A stretch of DNA of 64,000 nucleotides from Eutrigla gurnardus (GCA_963514095.1 OY741267.1:11201120-11265119); one strand, 5' to 3'; shown: positions 10,268-23,719, numbered from the stretch's first letter. The notes: generated by a model from the sequence alone, not told the origin. Made by a program: numbers and translations.

Positions 10268-12251
10268 GTTTATTCAATCCAAAATACACAGTCCAGCTGC
10301 CAAATACGCAGAAGCACACCGAATGTTGATTAATCAAAAATAGTCCAGACTAAATGCCCAATTTCCTATGGGTTGTTTGATAAAAACACAGTGTTCAACT
10401 GTTTTAAGAGTTTACTGACCCTTTTTAAAATATATAGTTGTGAAGTATTTTTAAACATTCCCTTTGCCATATATTCCCCACCAATTCCCTAACATTGGTT
10501 GGATCCTGTTGGAATTGTGCTATGAATTACACTCATGTTTGTAAATGTAATTGATTACTTATGAATAAGCAAGAAGGTCACATTCTTAAAAAGGCTGCTG
10601 AAATAAAAGACTAAAAATACTTAATTACAAAGACGACCCAAGAGTCGCATAAGCAAAGTATCTCTGAAGTCTGATGTGGATAAATTACAAACACAAAAAA
10701 ATATGTGGCAGGTGATTGGATGAACCATCTGTCAATCAAACTTTCACCGGAGTTAGTCAGGAGAAGAGCAGAAACATCTTACCCTCCTTAAAGTGAAGAA
10801 ATGCATCTACGCTAACCTGTTCAGGAGCCGACATTGCCTCTCCGAGTCATCTCACACACACCTAAGCCATGACCCTAGTACTCAGTAGCTCACTGATTGG
10901 TTCGTGCTGTGGCTTAACAGACATGAACGCATTACCTAAAGCTTGATAAGATGTTTTTTGTATGTGTGACACTATAAATCCAGAAGAGATGGAAACAAAA
11001 AAAAAACAGTACAGAAGGTTATCATTGTAAAATCTTAGCTCACACTCGCTTACGGCGCCTCCCCAGGTGATGTAGCACCGTTATACCCATTCAAAGAAAT
11101 TAACATACACGCTCATCACAGGGGACCAGAAACGTCACCATTACATTTATTTTTTCATGGCATAACAGAGACCTGAATTTACCCCGACACCTACCTACCG
11201 AGCTCTATGAATTACCCTCGTCATTACCGCGCCAGACGAGACAGACGACCTTCTCCGCTGGCTGGTTCAGTGTCTTAAACGGCTCCAAACAGCTCGGCAC
11301 ACCTGTGGCTCCGCTCTGCTCGGCAAGGTGACGAAGTGTATCATTACTGTTATTCAGTCCGCGAGCACTTTTCATCAAGACCAGAGTTATCAGTACTTCT
11401 GGCTTCAATGCAGCGCAAAAGAGGTCAGATGTCTGCAGTTACATATTTTTATGTATTTAATTATCAATGTCATCTCAAAGCTCAAGTGGTCAACTCTGCA
11501 TCTAAAATACGTCAAAGGGAGCCATTTCTACAAGGTTTATATCAAAGGAGCAACAAGCCCACATTGAAGGAACCTTTCATGCATTTAATTATACTGTGTA
11601 CCTGTCGACAAGAAGGTGTGCGTCACTGTCTGGCTTAGAGTGGATGGGAGAAATGGAAGGAGCCACCCACTGCTGTGTGGTGGGCTGAATGGGGGCAGTA
11701 TTCAGGAGAGATGTGGGGAAACCAGCCGGGGTAAGGTGTGTACAAAAAGAAGCTCTCATTTCTTGTTCTGTCTGCTTGTGAAATCTATTTTGATTACTGC
11801 ATGGGCATTTGAGATAACACACACTTTCTCTGTGGCTTAACAAACTCATTACTCCACCCCTCAATGATTGTGTTTTAATCTAAAAATAAAATATGCTCAG
11901 AAAAAGGACAATTAATCTCCAATAAATACTATACTATATGTCAAGACCACAATTTTATAAGGGTCTCATTCATTCTCGCCAAATCACATTTCACGCCTCA
12001 GTTTGGTACGTTGAAAGGCAAGAAGACATAAAGTAACACCGCAGCAACAAGATGAACACTGGACTATAATCCCTGACTTTATCCACAAGTAAATTGAATC
12101 AGAGTAGAAGGGACATTCCTATTCAAATCAACGTATCAAAATGGTCAGAGTAGTGACTATTCTAGTGGGCTGCTTCCATATAAACTAAACCGAGTGGCAG
12201 ACTCACTGAGATGAGGTTTTACAGCGACAACTAGCCGTGGAGTCGAACCGC

Positions 12252-12526
12252 TACAAAGTAAATGGTAAATGGCCTCATTTATATAGCGCTTTTGTCCAAA
12301 GCGCTTTACAACAATGACTGACATTCACCCATTCATTCACACATTCACACACCGACGGCGGAGTCAACCACGCAGGGTGACAGCCAGCTCGTCAGGAGCA
12401 ATTAGGGACTGGTGTCTTGCTCAGGGACACCAGGCACTCAGCTAGGAGGAGCCGGGGATCGAACCGGCAACCTTGCGGTTGCCAGCCAACCCGCTCTACC
12501 TCCTGAGCTAAACCCCCGTACAAAGT
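12252..12526 (-). mobile_element. tRNA-derived SINE with target-site duplication
   Basis: Read on the minus strand, the element starts with a tRNA-like head. Box A is the complement of 12493-12510 (TAGCTCAGGAGGTAGAGC). Box B is the complement of 12455-12465 (GGTTCGATCCC). The body ends in an AAAGCGCTATATAAATG-type tail with CATTTACCATTT at 12260. Perfect 8-bp flanking duplications TACAAAGT lie at 12252-12259 and 12519-12526. A full-length tRNA-type SINE insertion of 259 bp; not a functional tRNA. Confidence 0.85.
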
Positions 12527-15500
12527 GAGCCAGACTAAATGAGTAGAATATAACAACTCCATCCACACACCCCGTCACGGTGTAGGAAAGCACATTGCAA
12601 TCGCCAGATGAGTGATGACTTTTTTATATCTATATTCAGTGCAGCATTAAAGCATCGTGGAATTAGCAAGCTTGCATGGTTGCTTGCTAATCCCACCTGC
12701 TATAGCCTAATGCTACATCGGTAGCATGGTGAACAGCAGCAGCGCTGGATCTGAAAGGCCCCTGGCTCACTCTGCGCCACATCTAGCAAGGACAAGATAC
12801 CTTGCTAGCTCCGGATGTGTATACTCTCTTTTCCTTTAATTTACAGCCATTTTCTTCAAGATCACAGAAAAGAGTTCAAAGTCTCTTCTACTGTTCTTTT
12901 TCTATGATGGGCTCCAATTCCGGAATGTGTCCAACAAGTTCTACAATATTTTAAATGTCAAATCAACTTGCCATTAGCATTTGAGCAGCAAACGTTTCTA
13001 GACAACACGACTGCTTGCAAACTGACCACTAACACAATAGTTAGCTGGAAAAAGGCTATCTGGCCCTGACTGGGCCTTAATACATACAGCAACTACAATT
13101 CTTTCTGCAGTAAATTGTTTTTGGGCCACGATTGGAGACTCTACAACAAGCTACAGCAACGGACACAACGTGGACGCAATATGTGTTGGCAGAAAGATAC
13201 CCAGTTTCACAACCAGCATACACATAAAATGATCATCTCATTGAGGTTGTGTTCGTTTCCACCTCATGAATGTCCAATATTCACTTTTTTTTAGCTCTGC
13301 CTTGGTCTCCAACAGTTCAATCAGTCGAAACTCCATGTTCAGCAGCTGGTGGCTAACTGTGTCTGTTTGCTGCTGGGCAGGAAGTGAATAGTTGGTTTTA
13401 TGAAAACAGCTGCCTGCTGCTGGAAACACATGCTGAACCAGACAGGAAATGTGCTGCAAAACCAAAACTAGAAGCCAAAAGAGGCCGAAAAATCTCCAAC
13501 TGCTTTCACTTAAATCATACAGTGGATCATGCAAACGTACAAAGCAATTTCACCACACACTCAACGTGAATTAACAAGCCTCCAAACAAAACAAACTGAC
13601 AAGTAGTGGAGAAAATCTTACCTTAATATTGTGTTGGCGGCAGCAGAAGTTATGATCTCTTCATTGAATAAAGACAAGTGTTAAACCCTGTCTCATTTTA
13701 AGGACCCACACAGCTCTGATGGACATTAGCAGCCAATAGAGAGATGCTGGAAGTCTTATTAGTGCTTTTGTAGCCTTGTTTCCCAAAAGAATCACCTCTG
13801 AGCTCCACTAACTGTTCATCAGTCCTACTGAGGAGGCGAGCCCCCTCCAGTTCAGGTCTCATTGGCTATCTGGTGTCACCGGAGCAGGAGCTTATAATGA
13901 TTCGGTTCCTGTGCAGTTATTAGAAGCTTTAATGTTGGTGGGGTCCTGACAGAGGGGACCCACAGAGTGGTCTTTGTCCCACGTAGGGCTGGATTTGTGA
14001 CCAAGAGGTCGACCTGGTCTTATCTGATCCTCTCAGGGGTTCAGATCAATGAAAACCTGCAGCGATGGGGGTCAGTGAAGCAGAGGAGCTGTGGGTTTAA
14101 TAACGGGGGGAAGAGGGACTGATAGTGGGGCATTGTGTGGGACAGGTGCATCTGTGGGGGACGATGGTACACATGTCCATGTCAAATGGCATGTTACATG
14201 CAAGAAGTGGATAAAATCACAGTGTTGCAGGATCCTCAGTTTGGTAGAAATGTTAATATTTTAAGCTGTCGCAGGTGTTGATTTGACTGTTTCTCTTTGG
14301 CAACCTATAGTTAGCGAGCACGCAAGGATACACATGCATGAAGATGGGTGTAACCTGATTTTATAGTTATAGTTTTCTATACATGATATAAGATAATCTA
14401 AGTTTTTGTTTTTATGAGCTTTCATCTGCATTTCACAGCCTTCATTTTTTATTCAGAGAGGTGATTGTTCAGATCTCCTGAGGCGTATTCTCATAAGTTC
14501 TAAAACAACACAACAAAATGATGACGCATGAAATGAAAAAAAACCCTGACAGACGTTAAGAAAAAAGCAAAGAATCAACTCTGACACAAGAAAAATTGCG
14601 TTCCCATACAATTGAACTGCATTCTACATTATGTTCCGATGGACACTTTTAACAGTAACAGTTGAAACTTGATTCTGAATTTAAACAAAACCGCAACAAA
14701 TCTACTTCAGAAATACATAGAAAATTTTGAAAGCTACACTGTTAAAATGTTTCTATTCAGTTGCAAATTGAAAACAAGTGGTGGTAATGTGTCCTGCTTC
14801 CTCAACCTCAACCTCAACTCTAGATGTATTCAGAGAAAACGGTCATGTCTGATTGAAAAGGAGCATGAGAGAGATGGAGCAGCCGGGAAAATTAACCTGA
14901 CTTTTATTAAACTGACACAAAAAAAATCCAAATAGTTTATTTAGAAAAAGACACGATTTCCACATTTAAAAAAAGAAGTCCAGTCCGTCTTCCGACCTTA
15001 AAAATCTTCAGTGATTTGAAAAACTTGCTTTTAAATGTTATTTTCATAAATAGTCCAGGACGTTTCAGTTTTAGGATTCCAGATTTCGTAGTCCTCCTGG
15101 CCCTAAAAACTACAATCACATCACTGCGTAGATTATAGGGATAAATGTCAAATTATGACAAATGTGTAAAAAGTTGGAGGAAAACTTTCAGGGTGAACAA
15201 TTTCCAAACATCCGGATTTAGAAATCACCAGAATATGTTTCCAAATATTCTCCAGATGTTCCAGAAGCGTACTCAGCTGTAGTTTGAGGTTCCAAACACT
15301 TCCTGTGATGATGAACAGCTCTTTGTTTCTCTCTGCTTCCACTCTGGTCACAGTTTATTGCACATCTTTGTCAGGCATCTCTGTTTCAGATCTGTGGAGG
15401 GGGAAGTGCGGAGAGGAGGCTTACAAGCAGGTAACTGGAGACAGATTCTCCTGCCACCTGCCATCTTTCTAATACTTAAAAATAAAATAAAAGGGTTTAT

Positions 15501-16059
15501 AGTTTCTGATACGATCAGGTATAATTCAAGATTTAGGGTTATGTTATCTACAGTTTGAATATCAGTAGAATTCTTTAATTTGTCAACGTAAATGATTTAG
15601 GTGTTTAAGTTATATGAAACTGAAACTTAACGGAGAGATGAACTAACCTTACCATGACGTTAAACTGACTACAAACATGGATGAGAATTTAAACATACAA
15701 AGCCTTTGTTCCTTTGGACAGTGGACACGATAGAAGACAGAAGAGACAATGACCTCCAGTGTGCAGAGCTCCATTGTAAAAAGCCACCAACTCCACTTTG
15801 TCCTTTATTTTCTCATGCCAGGACACCCAGCGGTGCATGATTTATTTCTACCAGAATCATGTGGTGCATGTTTTGATTTCACCGAAGACAAAAAAAAGCA
15901 AAACTTTTAACAAAATATCTAAAAAGTTGTATGTTTCCAGCAAGAAAATAAATCAAATAAAAAAACATGTCTAAAAATGTGGAGATAATAGCTTCACCTT
16001 TGTTTGGATTTTTCTAATAGCTGGTTAACAAATGATTGATGGAATGACACACATTTTAA

Positions 16060-16640
16060 ATGATTGGTAAAACGATGAGTTGTGCTGAAATGATCATCTC
16101 CAGAACTCCTTCTACTGAACGCATCACTCCTGCCCTGCAGCAACTCCATTGGCTCCCTACCAACTCCTGCATTGACTTTAAGATCCTTCTCCTCACTTTC
16201 AAGATCCTCCACAGCCTGGCACCAGTGTACCTCTCTCAGCTCATTCACATGATCACCATCACACACTCTCCGATCTTGTTCTGCCATCCAGCTCTCAGCT
16301 CCATCTGCCAACTTATCCACCATGGGGTCAAGAGCTTTCAGCCGATCAGCCCCCTGCCTGTGGAACTCTCTCCCACCAGACATTCTCACTTCCGACATCT
16401 TTAAATCCCACCTGAAAATGCACTTATTCCGAGGGTCATACTCCATCACACACTGACTATTGCCTTATTTAATGCATTGACAATTGCACTAAGTAGCCAC
16501 ATTTCTTTATTCTTACTGTTTGATGTAATTACTATTTGATGTACTGTTGTTTTTATGAAAGTCGTGTATGGTGTCCTTGAGTGCTTTGAAAGGTGCTTTT
16601 AAATAATATAATGCATTATTATTATTATTATTACAAATAT
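16060..16640 (+). mobile_element. LINE (L2/CR1 group) 3' fragment
   Basis: The plus-strand frame reads ITPALQQLHWLPTNSCIDFK and KILHSLAPVYLSQLI, the conserved C-terminal region of L2/CR1-group reverse-transcriptase proteins. A 3'UTR follows, ending in a (TTA)n tail at about 16614-16634. Only the last part of the element is present, which is 5' truncation typical of LINE insertions. Confidence 0.8.
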
Positions 16641-17221
16641 TCTCAGGTTGGAGAGTCTGTATTTTGTGTATCTTGATGCAACACTTCAGACTAAATCAAA
16701 AAAGGATTTGTCCCTCACCATTGATTGTACATACACTGACCAAAATAAAAGTTTGCGCTGCGCTGCTGTGTACGGGGTCTCTGACTGCTTTCAAGACGTT
16801 TTAGCTTAATTTAAATCACTGCTACTTCCTCTCTATTTCAAATCAAAGCTTTGTAAAACAGAGTCTAAAAATACACACTGAGGACTTATTGAGGCCGGAG
16901 GGAGGAATGATGCGACACCGTGCAAGTCCTTTCTCTGGCCTGGCGGTGGGATCAGCTCTGGATGATCGGTGTGTCAGAAGCTGGGCTCTCCCCGTGACCT
17001 CACAGGCCCATTAGCTCAGAGGATTCATGGTTGCAGCTTGTAGGTGTCCTGCAGAGTTGCTGCTCTAATGAGCTCTGATGGGGACTCCCAGTAACATGGC
17101 TGACACGTCCCTATCAGTACAGGTGAAGGATGTGTGCTCCCAAATTATTTCGGATTCACACACACTCACAACTCTGTTTGTCAACTGTGTTTTAAAACAT
17201 GTCTTCCACTTTAAAGACATC

Positions 17222-17690
17222 ACTACAACCTGGGTGTAATCCTCGATGACCAACTGTCCTGCACCCCCAACATCACTGCTGTGGCCCGATCCTGCAGATT
17301 TGCCCTCTACAATATCCGCAGGATTCGGACCTTCCTCACAAAGGATGCAACGCAACTCCTGGTCCAAGCACTGGTCATCTCCCGCCTTGACTACTGCAAC
17401 TCTCTCCTGGCTGGACTCCCGGCCTCTGCGATTAAACCATTGCAGCGTATCCAGAACGCTGCAGCACGCCTTATCTTCAATCTACCCAAATTCTCCCATG
17501 TGACCCCCCTCCTCCGTGACCTCCACTGGCTCCCTGTTGCAGCACGCATCCAATTCAAGATGATGGCACTGGCCTTCAGGGCCATCAATGGAACGGCACC
17601 CATCTACCTTCAAACACTGGTCAAACCACAAATGTACATATTGTCAGTTGCTTTGGACAAAAGTGTCTGCTAAATGTCCTAAATGTAAAA
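17222..17690 (+). mobile_element. LINE (L2-type) 3' fragment with internal deletion
   Basis: Encodes LDYCNSLLAGLPASAIKPLQ, RIQNAAARLIFNLPK and LHWLPVAARIQFKMMALAFR, the C-terminal part of an L2-type reverse-transcriptase protein. It then jumps directly to a LINE 3' tail ('gctttggacaaaagtgtctgctaaatg'). The end of the ORF and most of the 3'UTR are deleted. Confidence 0.85.
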
Positions 17691-17967
17691 GTAAATGTAC
17701 TCCAACAGTCCAAATATGATCACTTCAGTTTCTGGCCAAAATCCATGAAAGAGAAGACCATAGTGTCACACTCGGCTTCAAAACCGTAGTCCACAAACCA
17801 ATGGGTGGCGTCACAATGACTATGTCCACTTCTTGTATACAGTGTATAGTGAGTAGATGACAACAACCTGCTCCACCTAATAGTAAGTTCAGAAGCTGGT
17901 GCTGAATCTACTTAATACATATCAATTACATTTGGTGAAAAGTCAGGACACGTAGAAAGAAGAAGGT

Positions 17968-18042
17968 GATTTTGGAGTGAATGTCATTTAAAATGGTAAA
18001 TGGTCCTCATTTACCATTTTACATGACATTCACTCCAAAATC
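17968..18042. repeat. Near-perfect 35-bp inverted repeat, 5-nt loop
   Basis: Arms 17968-18002 and 18008-18042 are reverse complements with one mismatch, separated by gtcct. The centre ('aaatggtaaatgg..cctcattta') resembles the 3' tail of the SINE at 12260-12285. Confidence 0.9.
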
Positions 18043-18204
18043 ATGTCTGCTTGACTCCATTTATTAAGCTCATCTTGGCTCGACACTGAACTTCAAAGCT
18101 ATGAGGACTTTTTTTTTCTGTTTTTCCTGTATTACAATCCAATAGTTGTCATTTTGAGAAATTATTTCTTAAAGTGTCACCAGAGTTATAGGCAACAGGT
18201 TAAC

Positions 18205-18660
18205 ACTCTAGGACAGGCAGGCCTGTTCAACTGGCGGCCTGTGGGCCAACTCTGGCCCACCAATCAAGCTTGACAGGCCTGCTGATCAGTTTTGTTTACA
18301 AATATATACAAATTAAAACATGAAGGAAAAAAGATCGGATATTTTGCCAAAATAAATCCCTTATTATCTCACGCAGTGACAAACAAATGCATAACTGATA
18401 GTGTGAAAAGAGGTATTTCTACATCTGTGATCAATGCACGGTCACAGATCGGACAGCATGACACGGACAGATGGCGGAGGCGGAGCAGCAGAAAGTCAAA
18501 GTGAGAAATGAGAGAAGTGAGAAAGACAAACTATATTGTAATTCATTCCCATGTAGATTAGAGTAATCTCAGCCAGCAACTTTACGTGCTCACTCAAAAA
18601 CTTTACCTTTCTTGATGCAAACTCAGTTTTCATAGCAGCCTCAATCTAACTGATCAATAG
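18205..18660. mobile_element. Possible hAT-type transposon remnant
   Basis: The segment 'ggcggcctgtgggccaactctggcccacc' at about 18232-18261 resembles the ends of common hAT elements. The following sequence is degenerate with no intact transposase. No matching opposite terminus was found, so this is tentative. Confidence 0.3.
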
Positions 18661-19171
18661 TTGTGCAGGTGGCTGTCTCGTTCAGGAGGTTATTTTTAGG
18701 TTATATTGCAGAATATTTGTTTTAAATTACAATATTTTTTCATCATCCTTCATATTTGGTCTCCCATTTTGAAACATAACCAGACTCCCAGGTAAATATG
18801 TATAATATCTGGCATGAATGTCAGAAATGGTATCCAATGAACACAAATTAGCAAAAAGAAAAAATGTGTTTAAATACCACAATATAAAGTATATATTACT
18901 GTCTTGTTATATTAGTTACAGAAGCAGAACCTTAACTTTGTTATAATTAAGCTCCAATTTCTGTCACTGTTTCCTGTTAAAGTCATGTTGCTTGGCACGC
19001 AGAAATGTATAGATAGACGTGTGCCTACAGTAATAAATGTATATTTTCTGACTTGGAGCTCATTAACGTGTGAAGTCTTAATAAAGCTACTGGTGTAAGC
19101 GGAGTCTGGCAGATGAGTGCTTTCAGAGCTGATAAGTTCGTCAGCTCGAGCTGCCAGCGAGGATAACTTAC

Positions 19172-19254
19172 TTCTGGAGAAGGAGACTCTCCTGACACGC
19201 CGACACACCTCAGACGTGTGTTTTTCATACCAGACGTGGCTGTCGTCACAGTAT
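19172..19254 (-). CDS. hhla1: HHLA1 C-terminal exon (last one found)
   Basis: An 83-bp exon with acceptor TCTCCCAG and consensus donor GTAAGT. It encodes YCDDSHVWYEKHTSEVC followed by RRVRRVSFSR, a Cys-containing basic segment. The opening AGA codon is completed from the exon at 20646 (AG+A = Arg). It ends in phase 1, so at least one more exon lies to the left; I could not identify it. Coding status is well supported by the splice sites. The HHLA1 assignment rests on position, strand and phase. Confidence 0.7.
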
Positions 19255-20645
19255 CTGGGAGAAACAAGAAGATTACAGCTTAGCTTCACATCAAAACAAC
19301 CCTCAACATTCTTTGAGATGCAATAGAGATATATACAATCAATGGCAGGGGACAAATACTTTTTTTGATTCAGTCTGAAATGTGTCATGAATTACACATT
19401 TCTCAATTCAAGAATATCTAATTTTGTTGTAAAACTGTTGCAATACAAGACTGTGGAAAAACTCTGAATTTGAAAGACCTAAATAGCATACGTGTCTCTC
19501 TCTGAGGTTACGACACCGTGTGTTCGGTACTAGGAACTTACTCACGCTAACAGGCTCCTTCTTTCTCCTCACGCCTGATAAAAGAGTTGCTGGATAAAAC
19601 CCATCAGGTAACATAATGTTACATTTGTGATGGAACATAGCTACGTTAGCGACCTAGCTAGCAACACAAGCTAGCGGTGACGTGTATGGCGCGACTTGAG
19701 TGTTGTAGTTCATGGGCATTTTCTCACAAAACGAATTGATACTACGACAAAGTGAGACTTTCTTGAGTTGGAAAATGATCTTTGAAATTGAAAAACATCA
19801 AATGTGTAATTCATGGTACAAATGAATTGTCTCTTGCTCTTGACTATGATAGGTCTACATTTTTTTTTTACTAAAATAAGCTCTCATGGGGAACACGTAG
19901 CTGCTGTATTTTACCACAGCTGATTAGCTAATTAGCGAAGAGTTACATTAAAAGGTCAACATGTCCAAATCGATCAATAAAAATGATTATTATGTTATAA
20001 GGAGGCTAAATTTAATGGAAACTGTAGTTATAAATGTAAAATATCTCGGTTAAAAACACATAATTGTTGTTTAACAACCTTTAAATTAATATATTTCAAC
20101 ATTAATATGACAGAATACAAATGTGTTTCAGTCTGAAGTAGATCCTCGTCATGTTAGTTAGACTAAACCAGCATTTTTATTCACATCTAACCATCTTTTT
20201 TCTCTCAATGGAAGATATGCTTCCTAAGTGAGCAGATTGACATTTTAATCAGCAGGTTGCAACCTACTACGTAATGTGTGGTTAAATATGTATTGTCTGT
20301 TCTTTGTGAACACTTTTTAGTTCGCCTGAATAAAATGACGAAGGTCAGTTTTTTTGGGGGGGGAGGAAAAGGATATTTATATCATTCCAAGTGAGGTATC
20401 GTAGAAAGAAAATTGATACAATATCCCTCGAGTTCAGTGAAGGTTTTGCTTCATTTGTTGATTTATTTATTGATTAAAATCGATATCCACCCTCAATTCC
20501 AGTGCAGACGTTTCTTTTTACGAAATTTTCTAAAACAGGTGAACCTTCTCTCCATCTCTCAGTAGGCTATTCTCCCTCTTCAACATCCATATCATTAGAA
20601 CCCTAATGTGCAGCAGTGTCATGTAGGTGTTGATGGTGTGAAAAC
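19255..20645 (-). other. HHLA1 intron
   Basis: AT-rich sequence with a G-rich run near 20351. No recognisable repeat or RNA gene. Confidence 0.45.
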
Positions 20646-20802
20646 CTTTTCGTGCGCGTCTTGTGGCCGAATGGTCTGCAGAGGCACTGAGAGAAGAACT
20701 TGCAGAGCTCGAGGACGCAGGGCTGCAGCTTGTGAGCGCCGACGGTAGTCATGGTGCCGGACAGCGAGTCGTCGGTCATCTCGGGCCTTCGCCAAGGACA
20801 AC
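20646..20802 (-). CDS. hhla1: HHLA1 candidate exon with conserved-looking Cys block
   Basis: GC-rich 157-bp segment in AT-rich surroundings. It is read from an acceptor ...CTGTCTGTTGAGAG (phase 1) to a weak donor GTTTTC (phase 2). The peptide includes MTDDSLSGTMTTVGAHKLQP and CVLELCKFFSQCLCR, a dense Cys cluster, then a basic stretch GHKTRTK. Its left-over AG makes Arg with the next exon, giving a continuous frame into YCDDSHVWY. The phase also fits the end of the mucin exon (CCA G). The acceptor position is uncertain by a few bases and other exons could intervene. Confidence 0.6.
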
Positions 20803-22252
20803 CTCTCAACAGACAGAGCGAGAGGTCACGTCAGTCACGAGCAAGCTCTGAACAGCTCCCTCCAAACTCATCCAGGCTCATAACGTGCTGCTTAATTACT
20901 TTGTCTGCTCTGCCAAACAAAAGCAAATTAAGAAGTTAATCACAGAAATAAAGCATGATCATGCAGGCATGCAAAATAATAAAACAAAGACATTATCATT
21001 AACCTCTGAAAGTGGTGATTTGGAGATTTTATGTGCAGAATAAATCAATCTCACACTCATCCTTCAAATTCTCTCATTGTATTCATTTTTGAATAATGCA
21101 GTTTCAGTACTTAAATTCCCATTACAGGAATCACTGGTGCTGATGCATTTTTTTTATCATAATTAATGCATTGCAGGTACAAAGACTCCTAATTATCATA
21201 AAAATACATATTCAAATGTGAATTTAAATTAGATTCTTCTCCACATTCTGCAGTTATTTGTTCATTTTGCAATCCGGAGCACCGTCCAGAGCAGCAACGT
21301 CTTATGAATCAAGCTCAGACAAAAAGATTGCTGATGCTTGTAAACTAAGAACGATCACAGTATTTCTTGCCTTTTCCACAGTCCATTAGTGTCGCCTCAG
21401 CTCCTTTACAAATAGCACAAGTACAATTGATTTTGTAACATTTAACAAGTCGAAATTTTGTCCCTGACAAGAAAGCACTCAAGACTCATGTTAGTGAGTG
21501 GTTGGTCTTAAACACTTCCCCATTGTGTGGGCTGTGCTGCATCATCGCTACACAACATAAAAGAAGAAGGAGAAAATTCCACACCAGCCATGTTGTGTTG
21601 CTTCAAAAGTACATTCCCCTGGAAACTTAATTGAGAGTTTAGTTGTATAGGAACATCTTTATGTCGGAAATAGGTTTGGATTTACACAAATAATGTCAAA
21701 AGTCTAATCTGGGCATTTATTTTGGGGGTCTATTTCCACTGTATTTTCCATTTAGAAGTGGAAAGTAACCCATTTGGCACATTTTTTGAGTTTCCGCCTG
21801 GTGGTGTCCTTACTAAAACCTTGGTGGAGGCTTTGCCCTTTGCTAAATTCTATCAAATTTGGTTCATTTGTAGTCAAGGAGTTGTTGAAGGTGATCAATG
21901 GCATCTTTGTACCTGGAATCATTGTTAGCATGGTGTTATCCTCAGTGGTGTTATGCTCCGTCAAATAGGGGACAACAATAGGCAAGGATAGAAATTTTTC
22001 CTTTGATTTATTCCAATTTACTCTGGCATATTCGCAGACACAATGTTTTTTGAAACTGGGAATACATTCTCTGTGGTCTTAAGCCTCCTAGACACCAAGA
22101 ACATGCATTATTATTGTGGAGCAAATCTTCATTTACTTTGGGTATGTCTTTTAAGTCGTTTTTTTACCCCTGAAAATATGTCTAGGGCTTAAATAGCCTA
22201 CACAGTTAATAAGTATATTATTGTTTCTATTACTTTTATTATGATCATTATT

Positions 22253-22255
22253 ATT

Positions 22256-22297
<42 letters not shown>
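22253..22297. repeat. (AAT)n microsatellite
   Basis: Trinucleotide ATT/AAT tract of about 15 units in an HHLA1 intron. Confidence 0.9.
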
Positions 22298-22298
<1 letters not shown>

Positions 22299-23719
22299 TT
22301 TAATAATAATGTAATTTGTGAGTAATGTAAATAATGTAATTTTCATCAAGCTTTTCATGTGTTGTATCTTTTTCACGTGACATTGAATACCTGCAGCCAT
22401 TTCCATTCTTATAACACAATAGCAGCAAAGCCTTGCCATGAGATAATCTGCAGTGTGCACACAGTTGACATGGATCAGCCATTTATGGCATGTGAGCCAA
22501 AGCATTTTATCACTTATGTGTGTGTGTGTGACACACATGGTCGTCTTCTATGAAACGTCCACACTGAGTGCAGAGATGTGCAGCTGGGCCACAAACTCAT
22601 CATTTTACTGCACACTAATGACTCGGTGACAAATTGCACAGGACGCTCCCGCCTTCTGTTTGTTGCTAGGCAGAAGTCAGTGGGGGAGCAGCTGCTGCTC
22701 CACGGTGAGATGTTACTGCCATCCAGTGGTTCTACTGGGAAATATTAACTGTGGGGTGTCTTCAGTGTTTACCACTGACTGATTAATGTGAATATTCTTA
22801 GGAAATAATGAGGAATAATGAGGAAATTAAATACATGATTTAGATGACAATATGTGAATAAAATAAAGACTGTGTTGCAGATTAATTGATTTGGTTTTAT
22901 TAGTATTAACCAATTTAAGTTGTAAAAAGTAGGGCCGTCTGTGGTGCAAGGTGACAGATTAAAGATGCGTAGTTCACCTTCTGTATTATTTTGATTTATT
23001 GGTTTTGTTTGACAGGGACCATGCATAGAATAGCTTCTATATTAAGTATTTTAATAAGATTAGATTTTGATATTTTCAATCAAACCCCCAGAAGACCCAG
23101 GTTTTGATTCTGCCACAGATAACTATACTATCCTCTGTCAAATAAAGGTGAAAATCACAAAAAAGAACATCTTTTGAAAAAAAAAAGGAGACAAACTCAA
23201 AGCGATACGTAACACAAGCACACAGACTGAAGGACCAGGTCTTCCCAAAACACAAGACTGTATCGTCAATTGTTTATTTCTTATTAGGGAAACTTTTTGT
23301 TCTGCATTGAGTTGGCTTTTGACGTATCATAAATTAGTTTCAAAGTGGTGGAACATTAAAAAAGCTAACGGCTTCCACCCAGGAGGCTGCTATTCATGTC
23401 CTGTTGGAATCCAGTACTTTTGTTGCTTTTTGTTTGGTTTCAAATTCATATTTATTAGAAGCCACACCATAATGGGTTTTTTTTTTAATAAACCTAATAT
23501 GTGGTTTTGTTTCCTGTACATAACTGTACATTTTTTGGCTGTTGTTTTCATATATGAATATGATTCTTAGCATGTTGGAAAAAAATCATGTGGTCATTTC
23601 TCTGGTAAGTATTTGCATAAAATACATGTGTCTCTTCATGTTTTATTAAGAAATCACTGTCACAATTATTCTACTGGTGTTTTTAAGTTCATTAGGCTGA
23701 TTTTGCTCTTCAGTGTAAC

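Larger units (their letters stand above)
10048..19171. other. HHLA1-OC90 interval: candidate OC90 5'UTR intron and intergenic repeats
   Basis: Contains (CA)n at 10203-10264, a tRNA-derived SINE at 12260-12518, LINE 3' fragments at 16060-16640 and 17222-17690, a near-perfect hairpin at 17968-18042, and hAT-like sequence from about 18205. The last HHLA1 exons should lie in its right part, because the exon at 19172 ends in a splice donor, but I could not place them with confidence. Confidence 0.5.

Noticed and set aside
12455..12510. tRNA gene on the minus strand
   Set aside because: Box A and B are present, but the segment is the head of a SINE with its own target duplication and no tRNA acceptor stem.
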